Source: Smithellaceae bacterium
GTDB lineage: Bacteria > Desulfobacterota > Syntrophia > Syntrophales > Smithellaceae
Direction: 5' to 3'
DNA length: 11,230 bases
Assembly (NCBI GenBank): GCA_028704195.1
Contig: JAQVLL010000034.1
Span: forward strand, 1-11,230
The translations under genes were made by a program, and so were the position numbers. Below the pieces are notes generated by a model that was not told the origin of the DNA, made no database searches, and was given only the letters and a program-made list of their open reading frames with translations. Positions 1 to 6,799 of this stretch are shown piece by piece. Within the stretch, counting starts at the first letter, position 1, and the number at the start of each line of letters is the position of its first letter.

Positions 1-1
1 T

Positions 2-1489
2 TCATTTGTTTCCTTCCTTATGGAATCCAATCCCGTTGGGAGAGCAATAGTGTTTTCACAGGCCAGAAAAATGGTTACCCGCCAGACTTACGGCTGTTAT
101 CCCGCACCGTATGCCATCATTGAAGCAGTGGAGCGTGGACAGAAGCACGGAAAGGCCGCGGGGCTGAAAAAAGAAATCGAACTTTTCGGCACTCTGGTAA
201 CAACTGCCCAGTCCAAAGCTCTCATGAGCCTTTTTTTCGGCATGACCGATCTGAAAAAAAATCCACAGAAAGACCTTGCCCGGAAAGTGGGGAAAATGGC
301 CGTCATCGGAACAGGATTGATGGGGCATGGGATTGCCTCCGTCTCCACGGCAATTTGCGATACCATATTAATGAAGGATGTTAAACTTGAGGACGCCGCC
401 CGGGGGATGAAGGAGATATGGAAAGGATTGGAAAAGAAAGCCAAATCGGGCGCTATTCTCGAGTTTGACCGGCAGGTACAGTACGGTAAGCTTGTTCCCT
501 GCGACGACTATTCCCTGTTTAAAAATACGGATCTTGTTGTTGAGGCTGTGTTTGAGGATCTCGACGTTAAAAAGCACGTCCTTGCCGATGTGGAAGCCGC
601 GACGGACGAACGCACCATTTTCGCTTCCAATACCTCGGCCATTCCCATTCATGATATTGCCGAGGGATGCAAAAGGCCGGAGAATGTCATCGGGATGCAC
701 TACTTTTCACCTGTTCCAAAAATGCCTCTTTTGGAAATCATTACGACCGATAAAACGGCGCCATGGGTAACGGCCACTGCCCTTGACATGGGAATTGCCC
801 AGGGCAAAACCTGCATTGTTGTTAAGGACGGTCCCGGTTTTTACACGACACGGATTTTGGCGCCGCTGTTGAATGAAGCCGTTCTTCTTGTGGAGGAAGG
901 GGTCGACTCCGTCGCCGTTGATAAGGCAATGCGGCAGTTCGGTTATCCTGTTGGTCCAATCACCCTCATTGACGAGGTGGGGATTGATGTAGGCGCGCAC
1001 GTCGCCATGGGATTGGGAAAGATGTTTGCGGCAAGGGGCATGCAGTCCTCCGATGCTTTTCCGAAACTGATTGCAAAAGGGTACAAGGGAAAGAAAAACA
1101 AAAAAGGGTTTTACCGCTATGATGGAAAAAAGAAAAAAGGGCGGAAGATACCCAATGAAGAAGTGTATGCCCTGCTGGGCGGAGCGCCCCGCAAAAAATT
1201 TGATGCAAAATCGATTCAGCAGCGGGTAAGTATGATGATGATTAATGAAGCATTGATTTGTTTGCAGGAAGGGATTATTTCCTGCCCGCATGACGGGGAT
1301 ATCGGCGCTGTTTTCGGTTTGGGGTTTCCGCCCTTTGAGGGAGGGCCGTTCCGTTATATCGATCGTATCGGTGCTTCTTTGGTCAAGGCCACGCTGGAAT
1401 CCCTGGAAAAAAAATACGGGAATCGTTTTGCCCCCCCTCAGGTTCTTAAGGACATTGTGCAAAGCGGTAAAAAATTCTACGGGGAATAG
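2..1489 (+). CDS. fadJ: Beta-oxidation multifunctional enzyme, 3-hydroxyacyl-CoA dehydrogenase part (5' truncated)
   Basis: This is the 3' part of a cytoplasmic fatty-acid beta-oxidation enzyme with enoyl-CoA hydratase and NAD-dependent 3-hydroxyacyl-CoA dehydrogenase activities. The frame is open to the left edge without a stop, so the ATG at 20 is probably internal and most of the crotonase domain lies outside. Counting from that ATG, residues 1-85 are the end of the hydratase domain and linker (YPAP, LFFGMTD). Residues 91-270 are the NAD-binding domain with GTGLMG at 97-102. SNTSA (203-207), His227 and Glu239 keep the family's Ser-His-Glu spacing. Two C-terminal helical domains follow (272-370 with DGPGFYTTRIL and GPITLIDEVGID; 395-489 with GDIGAVFGLGFPP and the end KKFYGE). 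DGPGFYTTR and the C-terminus resemble mitochondrial HADHA more than E. coli FadB. A partner thiolase (FadI/FadA type) is expected nearby but is not in view. The family is clear; the symbol is by type. Confidence 0.93.
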   Translation, partial: SFVSFLMESNPVGRAIVFSQARKMVTRQTYGCYPAPYAIIEAVERGQKHGKAAGLKKEIELFGTLVTTAQSKALMSLFFGMTDLKKNPQKDLARKVGKMAVIGTGLMGHGIASVSTAICDTILMKDVKLEDAARGMKEIWKGLEKKAKSGAILEFDRQVQYGKLVPCDDYSLFKNTDLVVEAVFEDLDVKKHVLADVEAATDERTIFASNTSAIPIHDIAEGCKRPENVIGMHYFSPVPKMPLLEIITTDKTAPWVTATALDMGIAQGKTCIVVKDGPGFYTTRILAPLLNEAVLLVEEGVDSVAVDKAMRQFGYPVGPITLIDEVGIDVGAHVAMGLGKMFAARGMQSSDAFPKLIAKGYKGKKNKKGFYRYDGKKKKGRKIPNEEVYALLGGAPRKKFDAKSIQQRVSMMMINEALICLQEGIISCPHDGDIGAVFGLGFPPFEGGPFRYIDRIGASLVKATLESLEKKYGNRFAPPQVLKDIVQSGKKFYGE

Positions 1490-1625
1490 TCTGGCATGCC
1501 TGCAGATTTGGAGGCTTTCCGTGCAGCAGGACAGACTTAACAGACGGGGAATCTTGCGCACCGCACGCTTCTGTTACAGGTCGGAAAATCAGGAGTAAAT
1601 CAATATAATCGAATTTGTAAGGTTC

Positions 1626-2096
1626 CTATTGAAACCATTTTTTCCTGCGACTTTTTGATCCCCGGGAGATGCGAAACAGTTTGTTAAAGAGTCCTTTTTT
1701 GAGATTGGTATCGGAACCCCCCCTCATCTTTTTCAGTGCCTGCTCCAACTCGATATCCTTGACGCTGGGATAGTGGACCAGATCATCGATCAATGGCTTG
1801 GGTTTTCCCGCATTTTCTTTAATGGGGACAGGAATGACAGGTTGTTGATAACCTGTGGATACATTCGCCAGGATTTTGTCTTGCCTGGATTGTTTTTGGG
1901 TGGGTAGCCTATAGCTCTTTTTATTCTGAGCCCGAAGAGCTCTTTCTACAATGACGGAATAGCTCTCACCGGTCTTTTCCTTTTCCTCGGTAAGGATTGT
2001 CCTAGCCTCAAGGGATAATAAGACCGTTATTGAGCTCTTGCCTTCGGCTTTTTGTTTCTCCCGCCAAATTTTTATTCTATCTGACTGTTTTTTCAT
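1626..2096 (-). CDS. Ribbon-helix-helix (Arc/CopG-like) DNA-binding protein
   Basis: A 156-residue basic protein of unknown specific role. Residues about 20-57 (SSITVLLSLEAR, then TGESYSVIVERALRAQ) have the shape of a ribbon-helix-helix domain: a short beta strand, a first helix, a G-E/S-x-S turn and a second helix ending in ERAL. The rest (58-156) is low-complexity, rich in Lys, Gln and Pro, and ends in a basic tail (SRRKKWF); I recognise no catalytic domain. RHH proteins bind DNA as dimers, and two related inverted repeats lie just upstream, one inside the promoter, so autorepression is the simplest inference. The ATG at 2096 lacks a clear Shine-Dalgarno sequence, which leaves the start slightly uncertain. 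There is no toxin partner on either side. It lies next to a transposon remnant, so it may belong to accessory DNA. Confidence 0.7.
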   Translation of the reverse strand: MKKQSDRIKIWREKQKAEGKSSITVLLSLEARTILTEEKEKTGESYSVIVERALRAQNKKSYRLPTQKQSRQDKILANVSTGYQQPVIPVPIKENAGKPKPLIDDLVHYPSVKDIELEQALKKMRGGSDTNLKKGLFNKLFRISRGSKSRRKKWFQ

Positions 2097-2107
2097 CTAT
2101 TTTGTTT

Positions 2108-2150
2108 GTTACAAGTAACGGAATTGTTTATTTCTTGTAACGTTACTTGT
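2108..2150. promoter_or_regulatory. Paired palindromic operator candidates upstream of the RHH gene
   Basis: Two related inverted repeats lie between the promoter and the start codon. Site 1 is GTTACAAGTAAC (2108-2119), with arms GTTAC/GTAAC around AA. Site 2 is CTTGTAACGTTACTTGT (2134-2150), with the perfect 10-base palindrome GTAACGTTAC at 2137-2146. The word ACAAGTAAC occurs in both (direct in site 1, reverse complement in site 2), as does GTTACAAG. Centres are 28 bp apart. Site 2 overlaps the -10 box and site 1 lies in the leader, a typical arrangement for repression by a small dimeric regulator. The divergently placed RHH protein is the obvious candidate binder; that part is inference. 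Confidence 0.6.
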
Positions 2151-2162
2151 GCATTTTGTCAA
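2134..2162 (-). promoter_or_regulatory. Sigma70-like promoter of the RHH gene
   Basis: Read on the minus strand, a perfect -35 TTGACA (2157-2162) is followed after exactly 17 bases by TACAAG (2134-2139, 4 of 6 matches to TATAAT). Transcription would start near 2127, about 30 bases before the ATG at 2096. The palindrome GTAACGTTAC lies in the spacer and overlaps the -10 box. Confidence 0.55.
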
Positions 2163-2221
2163 TATTTTTTTCAGGTTTTTTTACACCTAACTGAGGGGCA
2201 CGAACGGGCGGGAATCTTCGG

Positions 2222-2479
2222 GTGCCATCTACAATTTTAATGCATCTTAAGTTAGAGTACAGCTGTTGTTTTCAGAGTTCTCGAAAGAGTAAAAAGGAGA
2301 ACCGTATTACCCAGTCGGATTTCGTCTGTGTGGCCTGCGGCTATTCCGGTGATGCGGACATCACCGCGGCGGGGAATGTATTAGATGAATATTTAAGGGC
2401 GGGGCACGCACGGTTAGCTTGTGGAGAGACTGGTGCAGTCAGGTCGCCCGGTGAAGCAGGAACCCTCAAAGCAGCCTAG
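2222..2479 (+). pseudogene. tnpB: Remnant of IS200/IS605-type TnpB (OrfB), C-terminal fragment
   Basis: About 65 residues match the end of TnpB, the RNA-guided nuclease of IS200/IS605 elements. KKENRITQSDFVC is followed by the second zinc-knuckle pair CVACG, then the RuvC-III region GDADITAAGNVL, where an intact protein usually has D-x-N-A-A. The tail AGHARLACGE...TLKAA is also typical. The first knuckle pair is damaged (a Cys followed by QSSRK instead of CxxCGH), and nothing upstream resembles the catalytic RuvC-I/II regions. The frame has a stop at 2192-2194, and the GTG at 2222 is only a formal start. About four fifths of the gene is missing, so no nuclease can be made. The right end of the element survives directly downstream. 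Confidence 0.8.
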
Positions 2480-2522
2480 CTGTTTTGTGAATCCCCTTCC
2501 TTCAGGTCGGGGAGGCTGTCAA
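2480..2522 (+). mobile_element. Right end of an IS200/IS605-type element (hairpin plus TCAA terminus)
   Basis: After the tnpB stop comes an imperfect hairpin: CCCC (2493-2496) pairs with GGGG (2509-2512) and CC (2499-2500) with GG (2505-2506) around the loop TTCA, with two mismatched positions between. It is followed by GGCTGTCAA ending at 2522. A GAATCCCC...GGGG...GTCAA end is typical of tnpB-bearing IS elements, and TCAA is a known right cleavage tetranucleotide in this family (IS608). In intact elements this end forms the scaffold of the omega (right-end) RNA, and the bases after TCAA serve as guide. I see no matching left end. Confidence 0.65.
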
Positions 2523-2576
2523 TAACAATGATACACATCAAGAATGATCAGACCGAACGGTAAGGGAATAATTTTA

Positions 2577-2605
2577 TTGACTCCTCAGGCTGTTTTCCCT
2601 ATAGT
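2577..2605 (+). promoter_or_regulatory. Sigma70-like promoter of the TRAP operon
   Basis: TTGACT (2577-2582) and TATAGT (2600-2605) each match the consensus at 5 of 6 positions and are separated by exactly 17 bases. The predicted start is near 2612, leaving a leader of about 48 bases before dctP. It begins just outside the transposon right end. Confidence 0.65.
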
Positions 2606-2659
2606 TTCAAAACAAAAACTTTCAAACTTCCGAAACGACGATACGAAAGGAAAGGATTC

Positions 2660-3709
2660 ATGAAAAGAAGAATCGTTCTTCTTATTGCTTTTTTTCTGTT
2701 TTTTGCCTTTGAACCTGCCAATGCCGAACAGTACAAGGGAAAGGTCATCAAGGCAAAACTGGCTTCTGAAGAAATAGAAGGCGATTTCATGACTGTCTGG
2801 GGCCGGAATTTTTCCAGTCACATGAAAAACTGGTCAGGGGGAAGAATTCAGATTGACGTATATCCATACGGTACTCTCGGTGCGACAGGCGATATCAATG
2901 AACTAGCCCAGATGGGCATTGTGCAATTTGTATTTTCCGATCACGCGTGGATTAGCTCTTTTGTCCCCCAGGCACAGGCCCTCGCACTCAACTACATTTT
3001 TCCTTATGAAAGAGCTCCGGAGGTGCTGGACTGGATGGCCCGAAACGGCGAGTTCATGCCTCTTCTGGAGAAGGCTTTTCGCAAAAGAGGCCTTGTTCCA
3101 CTCGCCATCATGTTTGAAGGATGGCAGTGGATAAGTTCCAGAAAAGAGATCCAAACGCCTGATGATATGAAGGGAGTGCGGCTTAGGCTGATGTCTTCAA
3201 AGATGCTGGTGGAAAATTACAGAGCTTACGGAGCCAGCCCAACGCCTATGACATATGGAGAAGTATACAGCGGATTGCAGATGGGCCTGATCGACGCACA
3301 GGTTAATCCCATGTTTGCCGCCTACAGCATGAAATTCTATGAGGTTCAGGACTATTTTATTCAACTCAAAAACGAACCTTTCATCGGCATTCCCACCGTC
3401 AACAAGAGATTTTTCGACAAATTGCCCAAAAACGTTCAGCGGGAAATGCGCAAATATTGGGTTGACGCCATTATTCCCGCCGGTCGCTGGATTGAAAAAC
3501 GGAACGAAGCAGATATGAAAAAAATGCAAAAGGTCAAACCTTCGCTTAAATTTCACGCCGTCAATGAAAAAACGGCCGCTGTTTTTGCGGCCGAAGCCCA
3601 AAAAATTTATCCCACTTATACAAAAATCGGGGGTACGGGATCACGTGAAATTCTTGCCGCACTGCTCAAAGACATCGCCGGCGCAAAAAAAGCTCTCGGC
3701 ATTCCCTGA
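2660..3709 (+). CDS. dctP: TRAP transporter solute-binding protein, DctP family
   Basis: A periplasmic binding protein that captures a solute (usually an organic acid) and delivers it to the DctQM membrane complex. The 349 residues are normal for the family. Residues 1-22 form a signal peptide (MKRR, hydrophobic core, ANA cleavage before Glu23). The family core is visible: GVRLRL with the substrate carboxylate-binding Arg at about 176, GASPTPMTYGEVYSGLQMG at 191-209, and IDAQVNP after it. The ligand cannot be read from the sequence; an anionic carboxylate is likely because the conserved Arg is present. The start is supported by a purine-rich AAGGAAAGGA at 2648-2657 and by the signal peptide beginning there. 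It is the first gene of a three-gene operon, with 66 bases before dctQ and no terminator seen between. Confidence 0.95.
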   Translation: MKRRIVLLIAFFLFFAFEPANAEQYKGKVIKAKLASEEIEGDFMTVWGRNFSSHMKNWSGGRIQIDVYPYGTLGATGDINELAQMGIVQFVFSDHAWISSFVPQAQALALNYIFPYERAPEVLDWMARNGEFMPLLEKAFRKRGLVPLAIMFEGWQWISSRKEIQTPDDMKGVRLRLMSSKMLVENYRAYGASPTPMTYGEVYSGLQMGLIDAQVNPMFAAYSMKFYEVQDYFIQLKNEPFIGIPTVNKRFFDKLPKNVQREMRKYWVDAIIPAGRWIEKRNEADMKKMQKVKPSLKFHAVNEKTAAVFAAEAQKIYPTYTKIGGTGSREILAALLKDIAGAKKALGIP

Positions 3710-3775
3710 AATATGTTTATTCGTATTTAATCAGTCAAAGGCAATTGACCGCTGACTTCATTTAAAGTAAGGATC

Positions 3776-4354
3776 ATGATCTCTCAAGACGAATCATCAC
3801 CAGCCATCCGTTTTATTCAAAAGCTTAACAGGGTTCTGGGCAGGGGAGTCAACGCAGTCGAAGTTTTCCTGATGGTTTTTTGTGTTGCAGCGTTGGCCAT
3901 TTTGCTAATTGCCAATGTTTTCGCACGTACTTTTTTTCAAAGCATATACTTTGCCGAAGAAGTTTCCACTTTTTTAGTCATATTGATTACCTTTACCGGC
4001 TTGAGTTATGGTGTGCGCAGGGCGCGTCACATCCGCATGGGTGCATTTCTGGATGCCATGCCACCGGCGATGGAAAAAATTTTTATTATCATCATCTCGC
4101 TGGTCAGCGCTATTATCATGGCCATTATGGCTTGGGCGTCATGGGAATATCTTCAAAACGCCATAGCCATGGGACACATGACTCCTGCATTGCGCGTTCA
4201 CCGCTGGATATTCTATATAATCATTCCGGTGGGGTTTTGCCTGGCATGTATTCAGTATCTGCGCACAATCGTCAAGAATCTCATCGAACCGGATCCGTGG
4301 CTCTCTCCCGATCAGAAAAGTGAATATGAAGATATTAAAGGGGGACGGGAATGA
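3776..4354 (+). CDS. dctQ: TRAP transporter small permease, DctQ family
   Basis: The small membrane subunit of the transporter, 192 residues, with four hydrophobic helices at about 27-50, 57-78, 95-118 and 140-160, as expected for DctQ. It helps DctM receive solute from the binding protein. The loop after helix 2 (GVRRARHIRM) matches the conserved G-x-R-x-x-x-H-I-R-M/V segment of the family. The ATG at 3776 has GTAAGGA close by (about 2 bases spacing, tighter than ideal); the next Met in frame would cut into helix 1, so this start is retained. Its stop overlaps the dctM start by four bases (ATGA, 4351-4354), which points to translational coupling. Confidence 0.92.
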   Translation: MISQDESSPAIRFIQKLNRVLGRGVNAVEVFLMVFCVAALAILLIANVFARTFFQSIYFAEEVSTFLVILITFTGLSYGVRRARHIRMGAFLDAMPPAMEKIFIIIISLVSAIIMAIMAWASWEYLQNAIAMGHMTPALRVHRWIFYIIIPVGFCLACIQYLRTIVKNLIEPDPWLSPDQKSEYEDIKGGRE

Positions 4355-5637
4355 AATTATTCGGTATTTCATTGGCCGGTATGCTGCTTTTCGGATTTCC
4401 TTTCATGGTAACATTATTGGGATCTTTGATCCTATATCTCCTGATTTACATGCCCGACATGACGGAGTCGATGATTATCGCCATGGTGCAGCAGATCATT
4501 TCCGGTGTGTCACAACCTGCGCTCGTCTGCGTGCCGATGTTCATTTTATCGGCGAGCATCATTTCTTCGGGTGAATCTGCCGAGCGCCTGATTCGCATGC
4601 TTAAAGTCTTCGTCGGCCATCTTCCCGGTGGTCTCGCTATTACAACAAGCTCAGGATGCACATTGTTCGGTGCCGTCTCCGGTTCTACACAGGCAACCGT
4701 CGCAGCAGTCGGGGGCACCATGCGCCCCATGCTGCTGGAGGCCGGCTACAAAAGTTCATTTACGCTAGGCCTGATAATTAATGCCAGCGACATCGCATTT
4801 CTTATTCCACCGAGTATCGGATTCATCGTTTATGGCGTCGCCACCAACACCTCCATCGGCATGCTTTTCCTCGCCGGTGTTTTGCCTGGAATAATGATTC
4901 TGGTCATGTTCTCTGTTTATTGTTACATCTATTCTAAAATCAAAAAAATTCCTCTGCTACCAAAAGCAAGCTGGTCTGAACGTTGTCGGGCTATTCGCGA
5001 TGGATTTCCCGTCATGGGTTTCCCCATCATCATCGTAGGCGGGATCTATGCCGGAATATTGAGTCCTAACGAAGCTGCGGCTGTCGCGGTGCTGTATGCG
5101 ATTATTCTGGAAACAATCGTTTATCGAAGCCTGACGCGTTCCGGTTTGATCAACGCCTTTTTACAAACAGGTGTTATCACCGGCGTTGTGTTCATTCTGG
5201 TCGGCACGGGACAGGCCTTTTCATTTCTGATTGGATTTTTGCAGATTCCCTCAACGCTGTTGCCCCCTCTTTTCGGCAGCGAACCTTCCATGTTTCGCGT
5301 CATGTCAATTGTCGTCGTCGTTTATTTTGTCGCCTGCATGTTTGTAGACCCTATTGTTGCCATCTTCATTCTCAGTCCCGTGTTTCAGCCTTATGTTGTA
5401 GGCTCGGGAGTAGACCCCATTTTACTGGGAACTCTCGTCACACTTCAGGCGGCCATTGGTTCGGCCACTCCACCGTTCGGGTGCGACATTTTCACCGCTC
5501 AGCTTATTTTCCGCAGGCCGTATCTGGAAGTAATAGGTCACGCACTGCCTTTTTTACTGATTTTGATGTTGGCAACGATTCTGCTCATCGTATTTCCCAA
5601 CATTGCGTTGTTTTTACCGAAACTCGCGATGTCGTGA
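4351..5637 (+). CDS. dctM: TRAP transporter large permease, DctM family
   Basis: The 428-residue transport subunit, which uses an ion gradient (usually sodium) to import solute handed over by DctP. It is strongly hydrophobic throughout, consistent with 11-12 membrane helices. Recognisable family segments include CVPMFILSASIISSG, SGSTQATVAAVGG, the helix break around LIPPSIGFIVYG, PNEAAAVAVLYA, and the C-terminal SATPPFGCDIF. The length is normal for DctM. The start overlaps dctQ by ATGA and has GGGGGACGGG just upstream. It is the last gene of the operon; a short inverted repeat CAGGT/ACCTG (5642-5658) follows the stop but has no T-run, so it is not a convincing terminator. Confidence 0.95.
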   Translation: MKLFGISLAGMLLFGFPFMVTLLGSLILYLLIYMPDMTESMIIAMVQQIISGVSQPALVCVPMFILSASIISSGESAERLIRMLKVFVGHLPGGLAITTSSGCTLFGAVSGSTQATVAAVGGTMRPMLLEAGYKSSFTLGLIINASDIAFLIPPSIGFIVYGVATNTSIGMLFLAGVLPGIMILVMFSVYCYIYSKIKKIPLLPKASWSERCRAIRDGFPVMGFPIIIVGGIYAGILSPNEAAAVAVLYAIILETIVYRSLTRSGLINAFLQTGVITGVVFILVGTGQAFSFLIGFLQIPSTLLPPLFGSEPSMFRVMSIVVVVYFVACMFVDPIVAIFILSPVFQPYVVGSGVDPILLGTLVTLQAAIGSATPPFGCDIFTAQLIFRRPYLEVIGHALPFLLILMLATILLIVFPNIALFLPKLAMS

Positions 5638-5959
5638 AAAACAGGTGCATTCAACCTGCAAGTGTACCGGGAGGAAGAAGATGGCAAGTTTGTGGGGAAT
5701 GGAAAAAACAGGACTGCTCTCTCATTCCTTATTGCAGTATCTGCGTCCGTCTCATCCGCCACCTCCTTCAGGTGACTTCTTAGTCGGACATTTTATGTTC
5801 GTCCAAAAGCTTCTTGACACACAGATTGCCGCCTCATATACTTTCCACGGGAACAGGAAGACTTGTCCATCCATTCCATTTAATTTTGCATTATATAAGA
5901 ATATTGCAGATCGTTATGCGTTCTCACCCAAGAGAAGCAATTATTAAAAGGAGCGCTCC
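5638..5959. other. Intergenic region between dctM and the methyltransferase gene
   Basis: No convincing gene is seen in these 322 bases. They hold a weak 5-bp inverted repeat just after dctM (5642-5658) and a strong promoter (5814-5842). An 88-codon frame opens at ATG 5681 behind GGGAGG and closes at 5947, but its product resembles nothing I know and the promoter lies inside it. The segment from 5849 to 5959 is then the leader of the methyltransferase mRNA. Confidence 0.5.
5814..5842 (+). promoter_or_regulatory. Sigma70-like promoter of the methyltransferase gene
   Basis: A perfect -35 TTGACA (5814-5819), a 17-base spacer and -10 TATACT (5837-5842, 5 of 6). The predicted start is near 5849, giving a leader of about 110 bases. 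This suggests the methyltransferase is transcribed independently of the TRAP operon. Confidence 0.65.
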
Positions 5960-6604
5960 ATGAAAGACGGGTATTGGCTGGTGGGGGTTCAATATGAGTT
6001 AACCGGGAGACTGTATAGTCTGGGACGGATACCAAAATGCAAGTCCGCGATGCTCAAGCATGTTCAACCGGGTGACAGGGTGCTCGTTGCTGGGGTCGGG
6101 CATGGAACGGAGGCCATTGAAGCGAGCAAACTCGGTGCACAGGTGACGGCTGTCGACCTTTCGGAAACCATGATCAATCAATTCCGCAAGCGAATTGCGA
6201 AAGAGAACCCGCCCAACGAGATCCTTGTGATCAATGATGATATTTTCAATATCAGGGAAACAGGGCAGTATGACATGGTTATTTCAAACTTCTTTCTGAA
6301 TGTCTTTTCCGAGACAAGGGTGGTCGAGGTTGCAAACCACCTTGGAACACTCGTTAAGCCCGGCGGGTATTTTGTTGTGGGAGAATTCGTCCTGCCGGAA
6401 AAAACAGGATGGAAGGGAATTGCGCAGAGGCTGAACTGGTATTTCGCCATTTCTTTCTACAGTCTCACCACCGAGGCGGTCTTCCATCCCGTGTGGAACT
6501 ACACAGGCCTTGTGGAAGGCTCAGGCTGTAAAATCCAGGAAATTGAATATTTCACAATCTGCAATGTAAAACTGTACTGGTCGATCCTCGGGAAAAAAAC
6601 CTGA
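5960..6604 (+). CDS. Class I SAM-dependent methyltransferase
   Basis: A 214-residue cytoplasmic methyltransferase of the UbiE/Methyltransf_25 type; substrate unknown. Motif I, the SAM-binding glycine loop, is VLVAGVGHGTEA at about 41-52. The acidic residue that holds the ribose is Asp66 in VTAVDLS. NDDIFNI at 92-98 corresponds to the adenine-binding region, and LVKPGGYFVVGEF at 131-143 is the usual motif III. After residue 145 the protein departs from the core fold, with an aromatic-rich segment (LNWYFAISFYSLTTEAVF) that may form a hydrophobic lid or touch the membrane. That last point is inference. AAGGAG at 5947-5952 supports the ATG at 5960. No neighbour reveals the acceptor. The gene converges on the aminotransferase operon. 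Confidence 0.88.
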   Translation: MKDGYWLVGVQYELTGRLYSLGRIPKCKSAMLKHVQPGDRVLVAGVGHGTEAIEASKLGAQVTAVDLSETMINQFRKRIAKENPPNEILVINDDIFNIRETGQYDMVISNFFLNVFSETRVVEVANHLGTLVKPGGYFVVGEFVLPEKTGWKGIAQRLNWYFAISFYSLTTEAVFHPVWNYTGLVEGSGCKIQEIEYFTICNVKLYWSILGKKT

Positions 6605-6706
6605 CGGTGATTGTCGCTCTATTGTGGTGCTTCATTATAATCTTGTCATATCGACCAGCGGGAGATATCTTTTTTATACTCCGAATTCATGAAGATTTCT
6701 CACAGA

Positions 6707-6739
6707 GTTTATCTTGAGCATAGCCGAAGGATTCGATAC
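6707..6739. repeat. Candidate dispersed intergenic repeat
   Basis: The stretch around CTTGAGCATAGCCGAAGG resembles short dispersed repeats of the form CCTGAGC-x-TAG-x-CGAAGG found between genes in many bacteria. It forms an imperfect inverted repeat (ATCTT pairing with AAGGAT around a loop, with one bulged base). Only one copy is in the window, so its repeat status rests on recollection of the motif and needs a genome-wide count. Confidence 0.35.
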
Positions 6740-6763
6740 GAGTAAATGAAAGGGTTATGACAT

Positions 6764-6795
6764 TGGTGTAAAGCTTTTATTGAAACATTACACCA
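6764..6795. terminator. Hairpin at the convergent gene ends (possible weak terminator)
   Basis: TGGTGTAA (6764-6771) and TTACACCA (6788-6795) form a perfect 8-bp stem with a 16-base loop, 4 bases beyond the stop of the minus-strand aminotransferase gene. No T-run follows on either strand, so intrinsic termination would be weak; it may instead protect the mRNA 3' end. Confidence 0.35.
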
Positions 6796-6799
6796 GCTG

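Noticed and set aside
707..1561. A long minus-strand frame (284 codons) inside the beta-oxidation gene
   Set aside because: The plus strand has clear family motifs all through this region; the minus frame gives a Phe/His/Arg-rich product without domains, a shadow of the real gene.
1490..1625. A terminator between the convergent beta-oxidation and RHH genes
   Set aside because: Only short palindromes such as GGCATGCC are present; I found no stable stem followed by a T-run on either strand.
5681..5947. An 88-codon frame with ATG behind GGGAGG, between dctM and the methyltransferase gene
   Set aside because: The product resembles no family I know, has no domain-like pattern, and a much better sigma70-like promoter for the next gene lies inside it. 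A real small gene is not excluded.
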